A stretch of 17,500 bases of DNA from Trachelipus rathkii (GCA_015478945.1 JABUQX010022703.1:22501-40000), one strand, 5' to 3'. Shown: positions 1 to 8,920, counted from the first letter of the stretch. Numbers and translations are program-made. The notes: generated by a model from the letters alone, not told the origin.

Positions 1-1262
1 CTGTTCAGCTCCGCAAATATGTCAGTCAAGTAACAAAGTCGAGCAAACCACTCCTTATCAGTAAATTTGGTAGCAAAAGGAGATCCTTTTTGTTCCAGGA
101 ATTCCTGAATAGCCTTTCGGAGCTCGATGACTCGACGTACAACCTTGCCTCGTGACAACCAGCAAACATGGGTGTGGAAAGCAGAACTTCATACTGCTCT
201 CCCATTTCCTTGCACAGCTCCTTGAATATACGCGAATTCAAATCCCTGGACTTGATGAAGTTGACGATTTTCAACACATCTTCAAACACTAACTTCAGAT
301 TACCAGGCAGGCTTTTCGATCCAAGAGAGTACCGATGAATGATGCAATGATCTACAGAAATTTCTGAATTCACAGCTTGTATGAGGCTCCGTAATCCACG
401 ATGACCACCCATCATCGACGGAGACCTGAATTAAAAATAAAATTTATTATAGTTGTGTCAGTTGGTCATTCTTACTTATCTTTTGTGCTATAATTATATG
501 GTTTTAATGTAATTAAATTTATAAGACATTTAATTTACAAGACATTTAAATAAAATTAAAAACATCTCTCCCTAACTGTTGAACGCTGTTCCAATCCAAT
601 CCATTCTTGGTAAAGAAACTGTTGATGATATTGAAGATATCTTCTCCCTTCGTGGTTGTCAGCAGATCCTCGCATAAAAGGAACTCTTCTTTGATCGTGT
701 CCTGGCGGACGTAACGGACGTACCCAAGGAGAGGAGCACAAATTGCAAAGAGAATTTGCTATATGAAGTTTCCTTGATCTCTGTTGTAACTTGGGACAGG
801 ATATCTGATGCCATGTCATCGACTCGTCGGCGGATTGTGTTGTTTGATAGAGATATGGCACTCAGTTTCTTCGCTTGATCCTCCCCACATACCTTGCTTA
901 CCATCTCGTATGCACAAGGCATAATCAGATTCTCCGCAATGGTGTGGCATTTCTGTTGTTCAGTAACTTATATACAACATAGTAGGATGCTTCGACCGCA
1001 GCCTGAAGCTTTTGGGTTTGATTTCCAGATGAACCGAACTGGATATTCTTCAGTGCTACAGTCCGGCGCTGAAAATAAGCCTGATCCTCAATTTGAAGAT
1101 TTGGATGCCAATTCTGCAGGTGTGCTGAGAGTTTTGATGGCTTAAGACTTTCATTTGTCAACACTTTGTGACACCACAAATTGTGGCCGATGCTCTCAAC
1201 CAGAAGGTAAATTCACAAACCCATGACGAAAAAAAGCGTCAGAAGATACGCATTTTGGACAT
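1..1262 (-). pseudogene. hAT transposase relic, SCAND3/ZBED5/FAM200-like, truncated by window edge
   Basis: Read on the minus strand, this is the N-terminal two thirds of a domesticated-type hAT transposase (the SCAND3/ZBED5/FAM200 family, a DNA-cutting transposase relative). The probable start is the ATG at 1262-1260. In order I see a BED-like zinc-finger remnant (LTNESLKPSKL then H-x4-H, about 1165-1085), a helical segment (VEASYYVVYKLL), the stretch MPCAYEMVSKVCGEDQ and LSNNTIRRRVDDMASD (922-800), IKEEFLLCEDLL and EDIFNIINSFF (about 700-610), SPSMMGGHRGL (425-390), KIVNFIKSRDLNSR, then WLSRGKV and FARLCYLTDIFAELN towards position 1. The reading frame changes at least at about 1245, 1180, 965, 710 and 165. 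The region expected to hold LDESTD is missing near 730, and TDGA before PSMMG is also missing, so both expected catalytic Asp positions seem lost. The C-terminal dimerisation domain would lie outside the window. It is a dead element copy; family assignment rests on remembered motifs. Confidence 0.85.
426..576 (-). other. Intron-like AT-rich insertion inside the hAT relic
   Basis: This 151-base, very AT-rich block interrupts the transposase on the minus strand between NGLDWNSVQ and SPSMMGG. It begins with GTTAGG at 576 and ends with a T-rich stretch and TTCAG at 430-426. Removing it as a GT-AG intron keeps the reading frame (CA joined to G-TCT-CCG). However, the family normally has about six residues including TDGA at the junction, and these are absent. 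It could therefore be a real intron with an eroded exon edge, or an insertion/deletion scar. A direct repeat of AGACATTTAA (about 522 and 540) is visible inside it. Confidence 0.4.
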
Positions 1263-1522
1263 TTTATTGTTTAATTTGCATAAAAGAAGAAAAAAAATGC
1301 ATAAAAAAAGTGAATAAATGTTAAAAATACTGTCTGGGCTGATGCTCACAGAGAAACTGACAGTGTAAAATAGAGACAGACTCAAGCAGTGAGTAAACGT
1401 CGATGAATCATCAGGGTTGCCACACGCTTTTTTTCAATTCTTTTTCTTTCTTTTTTATTTCTTATTTCAAACTTTTTCTCTTGTCCCCTCACACCCCTCC
1501 ATTACCTCCGAAAAATTAATAA

Positions 1523-1564
1523 ATTACCCCCTGGGGTAATTCACCCCCAGTTTGGTAACCAATG
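1523..1564 (-). repeat. Probable hAT terminal inverted repeat (5' end of minus-strand element)
   Basis: On the minus strand the sequence starting at 1564 reads CATTGGTTACCAAACTGGGG and continues into a GGTGAATTACCCC...GGGGGTAATT block. This resembles the CAGTGGTTCYCAAMCTGGGG-type ends that I know from Charlie/Buster-like hAT elements, and it lies about 300 bases upstream of the transposase start in the right orientation. The partner end and the 8-base target duplication lie outside the window, so it cannot be confirmed here. The intervening 1263-1522 would be the element's 5' untranslated region; it holds a CAGGGTTGCCACACGC string at 1409-1424 whose role is unclear. Confidence 0.55.
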
Positions 1565-2079
1565 TTCTACGGGTAGCGTGAGCGCCCAACGCGTGCTCCT
1601 TCAGGCATGAACCTTCTCGATCAGGTGAGAAAAAGGCTCGATATTGGGGTGATCGTGCGTCCGCAGGAGCGATGCCGGTTCTAGTAAGCTTTCATATACT
1701 CGCATTAACTTTTATATGCGTCGTAGTATTTTGTATTTCCTTTTCTATGCTTTGAATGTTAATATTTTCTTTTAACATTTAGCATTTGTATTTGATAAAC
1801 AAATATATTTTCTTTTACAACTTAACATTTATATTTTTACAAATTTAATATTCGCATATAGTTTTCATTCTTGAGGCAATATTTTTATATTTAATTGTAT
1901 TTTCCTATAACTCTAACATTTATAATTTTTTAAATTTTTCTTATAAAGTTTATAAATTTTACTTTAGAATTTTAAAAATTATTAAAAATTTTGTTTCATT
2001 ATTAATTTATTAAATAGTTTTTTGAAAAAAAATTGATTTTTGAAAATATTTACATTTATTATTAAAAATTATTTTATTA
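1565..2079. other. Unassigned AT-rich stretch with one GC-richer patch
   Basis: No gene is visible. Positions 1565-1690 are clearly richer in GC (for example around GCGCCCAACGCGTGC) than the flanks, and I do not recognise them. From 1700 the sequence is T/A-rich with short re-used words such as AACATTTA, without an open frame of interest. Confidence 0.6.
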
Positions 2080-2880
2080 ATTGATCCTTAAGCAGTAAAG
2101 CAGTAAATCAGTAACGCAAACACCCAACCCCACAGCTTCCTTCCATTCATGATCACGTGTTATATTGTTTTAAGTCATATTTGAACCTTCATTTTGTATA
2201 AATATAACATAAAAATAGGTTTTCGTGTAAAATGTTACAGTAAAGAGGAAATGTTTATTAAATATATTTTAATGGCCCAAAAGCAGTATTGCAAACAACC
2301 CACACCCACCCCTTCCACCTTTCCGTGATTAAGTGACCTATTGATTTAAGTTACATTTGGACATCATTTTTTGCATTACAAACTGTCTTGTTGTATAAAC
2401 ATAAAGCGAAAATAATTTCATTATATGTGTGTTGCCATGTGTGAATATATGTGCATATATGTATGTGTGAGTATATGTTCCTGTCTTCATAACAACTTCA
2501 TTTTATAACCTTCATTTTAAATACAAACAACATAAAATATTTTTCGTGTAAAAGTATCACGGTAAAGTGGAAAAGTTTATTAAAAGTATATGTTTTATTG
2601 ATCCTAAGCATTAAAGCAGTAATGCAAACAACCCACCCCATAACTCTTACCCACTTATGAGCAATTGTTCTATTGCTTGAAGTCATATTTGACCCTTCAT
2701 TTTCCATTAACATAACATAAAAATATGTTCTTCATGTGAAAATATCTTAGTAATGTGTAAAGGTTTATTAAGAACGTTTCATTGACCCTAAAGCAGTAAA
2801 GTAGTAAAGCAAGAGAGCAGTAATGCAGTATCGAAGCACCACACACTCACCCCTCCTTTCATTTCGTGATTTTCGTGATA
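2080..2880. repeat. Diverged tandem repeat, ~185-190 bp unit, about four copies
   Basis: Four segments start with versions of ATTGATCCTAAGCAGTAAAG followed by a C-rich CAAACAACCCACCCC stretch: about 2080, 2271, 2597 and 2781. Each of the first three continues with the same order of words: TTTAAGTCATATTTG, CTTCATTTT, AACATAAAAATA, TTTTCGTGTAAAA, AGTAAAG-GGAAA and GTTTATTAA. The spacings are about 191, 326 and 184 bases. The long second interval carries about 135 extra bases, including a TG/TA-rich block at 2405-2490. The fourth copy is partial and fades after 2880. This is a small satellite-like array or nested copies of one repeat; I do not recognise the family. Confidence 0.75.
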
Positions 2881-3103
2881 GGTGGGACACTTTGTTGATG
2901 TTAGCTTTTGTTCATAATTTATGTTAGATATGTAGGGTAATGCTGAGTTTTTGTAGGTTATGATGATTTAAGGTGCACATGTTAAGAAACTTTGTTCGGT
3001 TAGGAAACGTATTTTATGTTACCAATATTGGTATGTTGGGAACTATTACTACTACAAATACGAGGATGATTATAAAGGTAGTGAGAGAAAGATATTTAGA
3101 AAG
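2881..3103. other. Unassigned spacer
   Basis: Ordinary AT-rich sequence between the tandem repeat and the GA array. I see no gene, RNA or repeat that I can support. Confidence 0.5.
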
Positions 3104-3213
<110 letters not shown>

Positions 3214-3636
3214 CAGAGTCGATATAATAAGCAAGATCGGACCATTTAATAGCGCTTGTATATTATACAAGTCTTATTACTACAGATACCAGGCATGTAA
3301 TTTCCATCCAAAAATATAATTTTAAGGGTGAAACTCCTTTTCGGGGATTTGGAACCCATTACGTGTGGGGTCTTACCACGTTTGATTCCTCCTGAAATTC
3401 TTCATCTTCCTTCCTTCAACTACCGATTTGAAGCACTCTGGGTGTTCCTCTTTTTTTTCTGGTACCCCATCTTGGAGCTGCTCAAACACCCCACAGAGGT
3501 ATGAAATCTACAAAATCGAATTCAGCGAACCCTAAAGCATAGGTTTCAACACTTCAATTGATGTCATAACAACATTTTAAAGACGGGCATAGCCAGAGAG
3601 AGGGGTGCTATGCCTTGCGGTTCGGTGCAGATCTGG

Positions 3637-3638
<2 letters not shown>
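3214..3638. other. Unique spacer between inverted GA and CT arrays
   Basis: Mixed-composition sequence of about 425 bases with no gene found. It holds a perfect palindrome with 8-base arms at 3255-3271 (CTTGTATA-T-TATACAAG) and a second hairpin with 8-base arms GGCATAGC (3586-3593) and GCTATGCC (3607-3614) whose loop contains GAGAGA. It may be part of an unrecognised mobile element. Confidence 0.5.
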
Positions 3639-3680
<42 letters not shown>

Positions 3681-3693
3681 TCTCTCGTCTCTC

Positions 3694-3728
<35 letters not shown>

Positions 3729-3735
3729 TCTCTCC
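3639..3735 (+). repeat. (CT)n microsatellite
   Basis: About 97 bases of CT dinucleotides, perfect at first and then interrupted by CTTCT, CGTC and CCTCC. It is the reverse complement type of the (GA)n array at 3104-3213, so the two arrays form an inverted pair. Confidence 0.95.
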
Positions 3736-3746
3736 TCCTCTCCTCT

Positions 3747-4015
3747 ATTAATATATATATATAGTATATATATTATACTTATATATAATATATATATAGT
3801 AATAGTAGTATATATATATATTATATATATATATATATCTAATTAGTATATATAATATATATATATTAGTATATATTATATCATATATATATATAGTATA
3901 TTATAGTATATATATATATATAGCGTACTATATATTATATAGTATATATATATATATATATTATATTATATATATATATTATATATATATAATATATATC
4001 ATATATATATAATAT

Positions 4016-4062
<47 letters not shown>

Positions 4063-4107
4063 TATATATATTATATATTATAATATATAGTATATATATA
4101 TATATTT
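3747..4107. repeat. (TA)n array, irregular
   Basis: About 360 bases made almost only of TA, broken by TAG, TAA and ATTA interruptions. Low complexity; it directly follows the CT array. Confidence 0.95.
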
Positions 4108-4223
4108 TCCGAGAAAAGGTAATTTATTCACATCATTAAGGACGATACTTTGATTCTACCGTGCGTATGAATAGCGGCTGGCTTTAAAAGAAGGTCATCA
4201 GGAAGTGGTTCCTTTTTCTCGGA
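4108..4223. mobile_element. Small inverted-repeat element (~116 bp) within TA arrays
   Basis: TCCGAGAAAAGG at 4108-4119 is matched in inverted orientation by CCTTTTTCTCGGA at 4211-4223, with one extra base. The roughly 90 bases between are of normal complexity and contain no open frame. TA arrays flank the block on both sides, with a perfect palindrome CTCTATAGAG at 4226-4235. It has the shape of a tiny non-autonomous DNA transposon, but no second copy is seen in this window. Confidence 0.4.
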
Positions 4224-4233
4224 CGCTCTATAG

Positions 4234-4348
4234 AGTATATATATATAATTGAGTAATGTTGAATCATATATGAGGTAATATATATAATAGTATATATATA
4301 TAATAATATATATATATATTATATGATAATATTATATATATTATATTC
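4234..4348. repeat. (TA)n array, irregular
   Basis: TA-rich low-complexity sequence with a short non-repetitive interruption at 4249-4275. It borders the left end of the Penelope-like element. Confidence 0.85.
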
Positions 4349-4349
4349 T

Positions 4350-4903
4350 TATGGAAGAATGCCCTTTATTTTAAATACACACACTCAATTAAATAACTTT
4401 AATACATTAGTAAAACTTAAAAAGTATCTTTATTTACAGTAAATTGATCACAAGCTTTCGCCGGCAAATTACGCGCGCCCTCTCAGGTGCGATTTTCCAG
4501 AACACTTGTTTGCTCGCGTAAGATTGGGCCGACAGGAACTGGAGCCTGCTTTTAATGGAATCCGGGTGGTTTGTTAGTTTGTTATTTTAATTGCAGGTTT
4601 TTTTTTGTAGAATTTTGTGTTTGTCATGTCAATTAATGATAAGTATTTTTCATCTATATTATTTCAACCTAATAATTTTATTGTGAATTAGAACTGTTTT
4701 TTTATGCGAAAGGATTCTACAGTTTTTCTTTTGTTGCTATCTGATACGTACATGATGGGTTGCATATTGTCTATATTATATTTTTACTGTTGAACGGTCT
4801 CTCTATGTGGCTGGTCAGGGCTTGATTTTTGGTTGTCGCATATTTAGGTCATGTTTTAGATGTTGCGGCAATTGTCGCCTCTTGAAATCTATAGTTTCTC
4901 CGA

Positions 4904-4957
<54 letters not shown>

Positions 4958-5072
4958 TTTATTTTGTATTTGCATTTGCACTGCTTATCGGTAACATTAT
5001 TAAATTTATTGGGCTTTAGTACTTTTTTTAATGGTAATGTGTTTGATGGGGTGGTGATAATGTTTTTTGGAA
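4350..5072 (-). mobile_element. Inverted copy of the Penelope-like element 3' end (pLTR-like arm)
   Basis: This segment is the reverse complement, with divergence, of 5708-6374. Matching landmarks are the outer end ATGCCCTTTATT, ACACACTCAATAAA, AGCTTTCGCCGGCAAA-ACGCGCG, CCGGGTGGT, CATGATGGGTTGCATATTGT, GGCTGGTCAGGGC, TTTGGTTGTCGCAT and, at the inner end, GTGTTTGATGGGGTGGTGAT with TTTTTTGGAAGT ending near 5072. On its minus strand it would encode the GIY-YIG C-terminal part, but stops are frequent. Such an inverted arm is a known arrangement of Penelope-like elements, whose terminal repeats can be direct or inverted. The copy is interrupted by a 44-base T run. Confidence 0.85.
4909..4952 (+). 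repeat. Poly(T) run of 44
   Basis: Uninterrupted T run within the inverted Penelope-like arm. The equivalent place in the plus-strand copy (about 5845-5851) is only a run of seven A. Confidence 0.95.
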
Positions 5073-5760
5073 GTTAATCTTACATTAGAACATAATTACT
5101 TCCATTACAACACGAAATATTTAAAACAAAAACATGGTCTAAGTAATCAGTAATCTGTTCATGGAGTTAGTAGAAAAATACCACTTCTTCCCCCATCCTC
5201 TGTTTGAAAATCTCCACTGGTTTAGATATGTGGACGACATGTTTTGTGCAGTCCCCAAGCATATCAACCCACAAAACATACTCACGTTCATCAATTTTTT
5301 CAACAACAATTTACAGTTCACTGTAGAAGTACCAAATGGCAAATCTCTTCCCTTCCTGGATACATTTATCGATTGGAACAACCCCACCCTCCTGAGTATT
5401 TCAATATTCAGAAAACCAACATCCCATAACAACTATATCCATTGGTATTCGTTCCACACCATCAATACGAAAATAGGCATTCTCTCATCCCTTTTCATAA
5501 GAGCACTCCGTATCTGTTCCCCCCCAACTTTACAAAATGAATACAATTTCTTATTTTCAACTTTCCAAAACCTACAGTACCCGAACCACATTATTTCGAA
5601 AGCCAAAAAAATGCAAAAGAAAAATATTATCATGCACGCAATCGTAGAGTTCAGGACAACATTACTTACTTACCTGTCCCTTACCCACTAATGAAAAACC
5701 TACAACAAATACTTCCAAAAAACATTATCACCACCCCATCAAACACATTACCATTGAAAA
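5073..5760 (+). pseudogene. Penelope-like reverse transcriptase fragment (RT fingers/palm to thumb)
   Basis: Reverse transcriptase copies RNA into DNA at the target site. The first frame (5073-5134) gives LEHNYFHYNTKYLKQKHGL, matching the segment just before the MGSPLSP motif of Penelope-like RTs; that motif is lost in a small deletion at about 5135. The next frame continues VISNLFMELVEKYHFFPH, then FRYVDDMFCAVP (5224-5259), the catalytic box with both Asp residues kept, followed by LPFLDTFIDW, SISIFRKPTSHNNYIHWYSF and ILSSLFIRALRI. This block order (VDD box, FLD, YRKPT-type, LI-RA-RI) is typical of Penelope RT. A frame change near 5625 leads into ITYLPVPYPLMKNLQQIL, the expected RT C-terminal end. 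The RT N-terminus is absent. Confidence 0.85.
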
Positions 5761-6045
5761 AAGTACTAAAGCCCAATAAATTTAAAAATGCCATCAGCAC
5801 CCAATGCATATACAAAGATCTCGTTATCAATAACTGCCATCAAAAAAATTTACATGCGGAACTAATAGATTTCAAGGGCGAAAATTACCAACATAAAACA
5901 TGACCTAAATGCGACAACCAAAATTCAGGCCCTGACCAGCCATAGAAGAGACCTCAATCATAAAATAAATATAGACAATATGCAACCCATCATGTACGTA
6001 TCAGAAACAACAAAAGAAAAACCTATAGAATCCATTTTCATCTGA
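5761..6045 (+). pseudogene. Degenerate GIY-YIG endonuclease region of the Penelope-like element
   Basis: In GIY-YIG-bearing Penelope elements, an endonuclease domain follows RT and nicks the target. Here CIYKDLVINNCHQK (about 5797-5840) looks like the decayed G-I-Y-K-I-x-C-xx-C start, and FKGENYQHK follows. After a frame change near 5898 the frame continues HDLNATTKIQALTSHRRDLNH, KINIDNMQPIMYVSE and PIESIFI, ending at the TGA at 6043-6045. The pattern NAL-xxH, GH-I-xx-N and a late E-S-xx-I agrees with GIY-YIG domains of this group. The Y-I-G-x-T core is not readable, so the domain is inferred from its flanks. Confidence 0.65.
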
Positions 6046-6232
6046 AAACTTTTTGGAAGATAAAATAAATAGTTGAAATAAATATAGATGAAACGCAAAA
6101 TTTAATCATGTCAAACACAAAATTCTACAAAAAAAATCCTGCTAAAATAAAAAACTAACAACCACCCGGATTCCATAGAAGCAGCTCCAGTTCCTTTCCC
6201 ATCTACGCAGAAGACAATTTTGTTCTGAAAAT

Positions 6233-6276
6233 CTCACCTGAAGAGGCCGCGCGTAATGCCGGCGAAAGCTTGTGAG
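6233..6276 (+). ncRNA. Hammerhead-like motif in Penelope 3' region
   Basis: The order is CTCAC, CTGAAGA (6239-6245), a stem that can pair GCCG (6247-6250) with CGGC (6260-6263), GAAA (6264-6267), GCTT, then GTGAG, which pairs with CTCAC. CUGANGA and GAAA are the two conserved core strands of hammerhead ribozymes, and hammerheads are known in Penelope-like elements. The inverted copy (near 4460-4495, minus strand) keeps the GCCGGCGAAAGCTTGTGA half and reads CTGAGAG instead of CTGAAGA. I see no proper stem III, so cleavage activity is doubtful. Confidence 0.45.
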
Positions 6277-6414
6277 CAATTTACTGTAAATAAAGATACT
6301 TTTAAAGTTTTACTAATGTATTAAAGTTATTTTATTGAGTGTGTGTATTTAATAATAAAGGGCATCCTCCATATAAATATAAAGAAAATAGAGTGTGATG
6401 TATATATTTTGACG

Positions 6415-6416
<2 letters not shown>

Positions 6417-6471
<55 letters not shown>

Positions 6472-6476
6472 TAATA

Positions 6477-6513
<37 letters not shown>

Positions 6514-6543
6514 ATATATTATATTAATATATAATATATTATA
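6417..6543. repeat. (TA)n array
   Basis: Pure TA for about 45 bases, then an interrupted TA-rich tail. It lies just outside the right end of the Penelope-like element. Confidence 0.95.
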
Positions 6544-6715
6544 AGCGTTTTTTACTTAACCATTTCCCTCATACAGCTAGAATGAGTAAGCACGTGACCA
6601 TTTGTTGATTTTCAATAATTGAGAGGAAATAAAGAATTCGATTTTGAGTTGATTATCCTTAAATTTGTTGTCAACAACAATATATTAGTAATCAATTTCA
6701 TCATTTCATTTCTGT
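6544..6715. other. Unassigned spacer
   Basis: Short non-repetitive AT-rich spacer between two TA arrays; no gene or repeat recognised. Confidence 0.5.
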
Positions 6716-6795
6716 TTATATATAATATATATATAAATATAAAAGAGGATTTAAGATGTATATATATATATTATATTATATATATATTATATTAT

Positions 6796-6857
<62 letters not shown>

Positions 6858-6865
6858 AAATATAT

Positions 6866-6903
<38 letters not shown>
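6716..6903. repeat. (TA)n array
   Basis: TA dinucleotides in two main blocks (6757-6854 and 6861-6903). Tyr/Ile-only open frames here are repeat translations. Confidence 0.95.
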
Positions 6904-7347
6904 AGGCAATAAATAGAACTTACGAATATTTCTTAAATTTTTTTTATCATACCTGAAAATTCAAAAAGATAGCTACAGTGGCAAAGCTTTAAAAAAAAAA
7001 AATCAAATTTGGTTTTGAAGTAAAATTAAATCTTTTTAAAAATTGTGGAGCATCTAATGTGATTTTAATATTTTTAAAAACGATTCCAAGTTAGGTATTG
7101 AATCTCTTTTGGTAAAATATTATTACTTAAGAAAAGTTATAATATTTTAGTAAAAAAAAAACATTTCAAAACCGTTTCACAAATATTGAAATCTTTTTCT
7201 TTTGTTGTTTTGTTTTTTTTTTATAATAAAAAGATGTGTTTGGCAACTAACAAGTCTAACATAGCTTTAGAATTTCTTGTACCTATCTCAATATCGATAC
7301 AGATTGTTTTCCATATTTCAATATTTCACTTTAAATATTTTTATTGA
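6904..7347. other. Unassigned AT-rich spacer
   Basis: AT-rich unique sequence with several short A or T runs. I find no coding frame, RNA or repeat that I can support. Confidence 0.5.
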
Positions 7348-7348
7348 A

Positions 7349-7670
<322 letters not shown>

Positions 7671-7845
7671 GTACATGCATGGCAGAGGAACATTTGTCTT
7701 TTGACAGATCAGCATCCCGTATCCCTGACCCGCGAGTGATAGGAAATATAAGCAATAATTCGATACATCAATATTACGTTAAATGTACAGAAAAATAGTG
7801 TACAATTTAATATTTCGATAGTTTCACTTAACATTTCACATGTTT

Positions 7846-7848
<3 letters not shown>
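7671..7848. other. Unassigned spacer
   Basis: Unique sequence between the ATT and TA arrays; no feature recognised. Confidence 0.5.
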
Positions 7849-7915
<67 letters not shown>

Positions 7916-7963
7916 AGTTATAGTTATTTATACATAATATATATACATATATATTTATATATA

Positions 7964-8022
<59 letters not shown>
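7849..8022. repeat. (TA)n arrays
   Basis: Two almost pure TA blocks (7849-7910 and about 7969-8022) joined by an imperfect TA-rich segment. Confidence 0.95.
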
Positions 8023-8025
<3 letters not shown>

Positions 8026-8032
8026 CCAAGAG

Positions 8033-8850
8033 TTGTTTACTCCCCCGGAGTTGTTTACCTTGTCGTGTGTGGAGGAGGGGAATCTCTGGGACATTGTTGG
8101 GCAGGATATAATGCTCTTCAGTGTCCTACAGCGAAACAACAAAGTGAAAAAAAAATATATATATATATTTTCCAGAGAAGACCTGGTGAAGGCCTCACTT
8201 CATTGCAGGAGAGAGGTGAAGGGGGACGGAACTCTTCGGAGCGTAACACCATCTCTCCAAACAACAGGATTTGAAAGGATCCTGCAAAAACAGACCCTGT
8301 TTAATATTAAGTGGGCTGTCAGGTTGGTGAAATGCTTATCACAGTCTACTGGATATATCATTTAAAATCTTACACCTCGGATTTTTCGAGAAAAGAATAC
8401 AATGGTCTGAAGAAGAAACCAGCAACTCCAGTTCATGATGCACTGAGGTGGTGTGGTGGGATTTTCCGAAAGCGGATGCTCCTCACCCTTCCTTGGATTA
8501 TCGGATGTTCCTCTTATGTGAACCTGCCTCTCCTCGTAATCCTTCTCTTCCGTCTCCCATTGCTAGTCCATCGAATAATGAAAGCTTGAGTCCCCGTACG
8601 TCAAACCGATTCGCTTACATTGTTGGGCTGGTTTAAAACATGACCAGTTCCGACGGGTCGGCGTCTTGGGCGAGGAATTCGAACAGTTCTGGGCGACCAG
8701 GTATTGATGAGCGAAATAAGAACTCAGGTGACGCCTGCGTGGATGGCAAGTTATCAATGCCTTGCGGCTGAATCTATGTGAGCTATACGGAATAATTGGA
8801 GTGTCATTCTGCACGCATCAGGCCAAGGTTCAGAGGTGCTGGGGATGAAG
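8033..8850 (+). pseudogene. Coding-like relic of unknown family, three frames in series
   Basis: The plus strand reads as one degraded protein spread over three frames. Frame one (8033 to about 8330) has VEEGNLWDIVGQDIMLFSVL and REDLVKASLHCRREVKGDG. Frame two (about 8320-8465) has DFSRKEYNGLKKKPATPVHD and ALRWCGGIF. Frame three (about 8470-8770) has PHPSLDYRMFLLCEP, a Ser/Pro-rich stretch, TSNRFAYIVGLV, a stop at 8634, then NMTSSDGSASWARNSNSSGR and NKNSGDACVDGK. A small TA block (8153-8169) has expanded inside frame one. The frames join without overlap of unrelated sequence, which suggests an old gene or the first ORF of a retroelement. I do not recognise it; composition alone supports coding origin. 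Confidence 0.35.
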
Positions 8851-8869
8851 CGAAAATCCTTAGTCCTTA

Positions 8870-8886
8870 GGTCTGAGGTTCAGACC
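8870..8886. repeat. Short perfect hairpin
   Basis: GGTCTGA and TCAGACC arms of 7 bases around a GGT loop, placed 35 bases before a TA array at the right end of the preceding relic. It may be a 3' end structure of a mobile element, but this is not shown. Confidence 0.3.
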
Positions 8887-8920
8887 CGGATGAAGGATGA
8901 AAACCTCCAAAGGAGATAAA

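Larger units (their letters stand above)
5073..6374 (+). mobile_element. 5'-truncated Penelope-like retroelement copy
   Basis: This unit starts exactly where the inverted arm ends, in the middle of the reverse transcriptase, and runs through RT, a GIY-YIG remnant and a 3' untranslated region to GGCATCCTCC near 6370. The 3' region carries the CTGAAGA...GAAA motif (6239-6267) and ends AAATAAAGATAC...TAATAAAGGGCAT. TA-rich DNA follows from 6375 and a pure TA array from 6417. The copy is defective: 5' truncation plus at least three frame changes. Confidence 0.85.

Noticed and set aside
1409..1424. CAGGGTTGCCACACGC as a second hAT-type terminus
   Set aside because: It resembles some hAT ends but points into the flank, and no inverted partner was found nearby.
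6619..6956. Tyr/Ile-rich open frames over TA arrays
   Set aside because: They are translations of TA dinucleotides.
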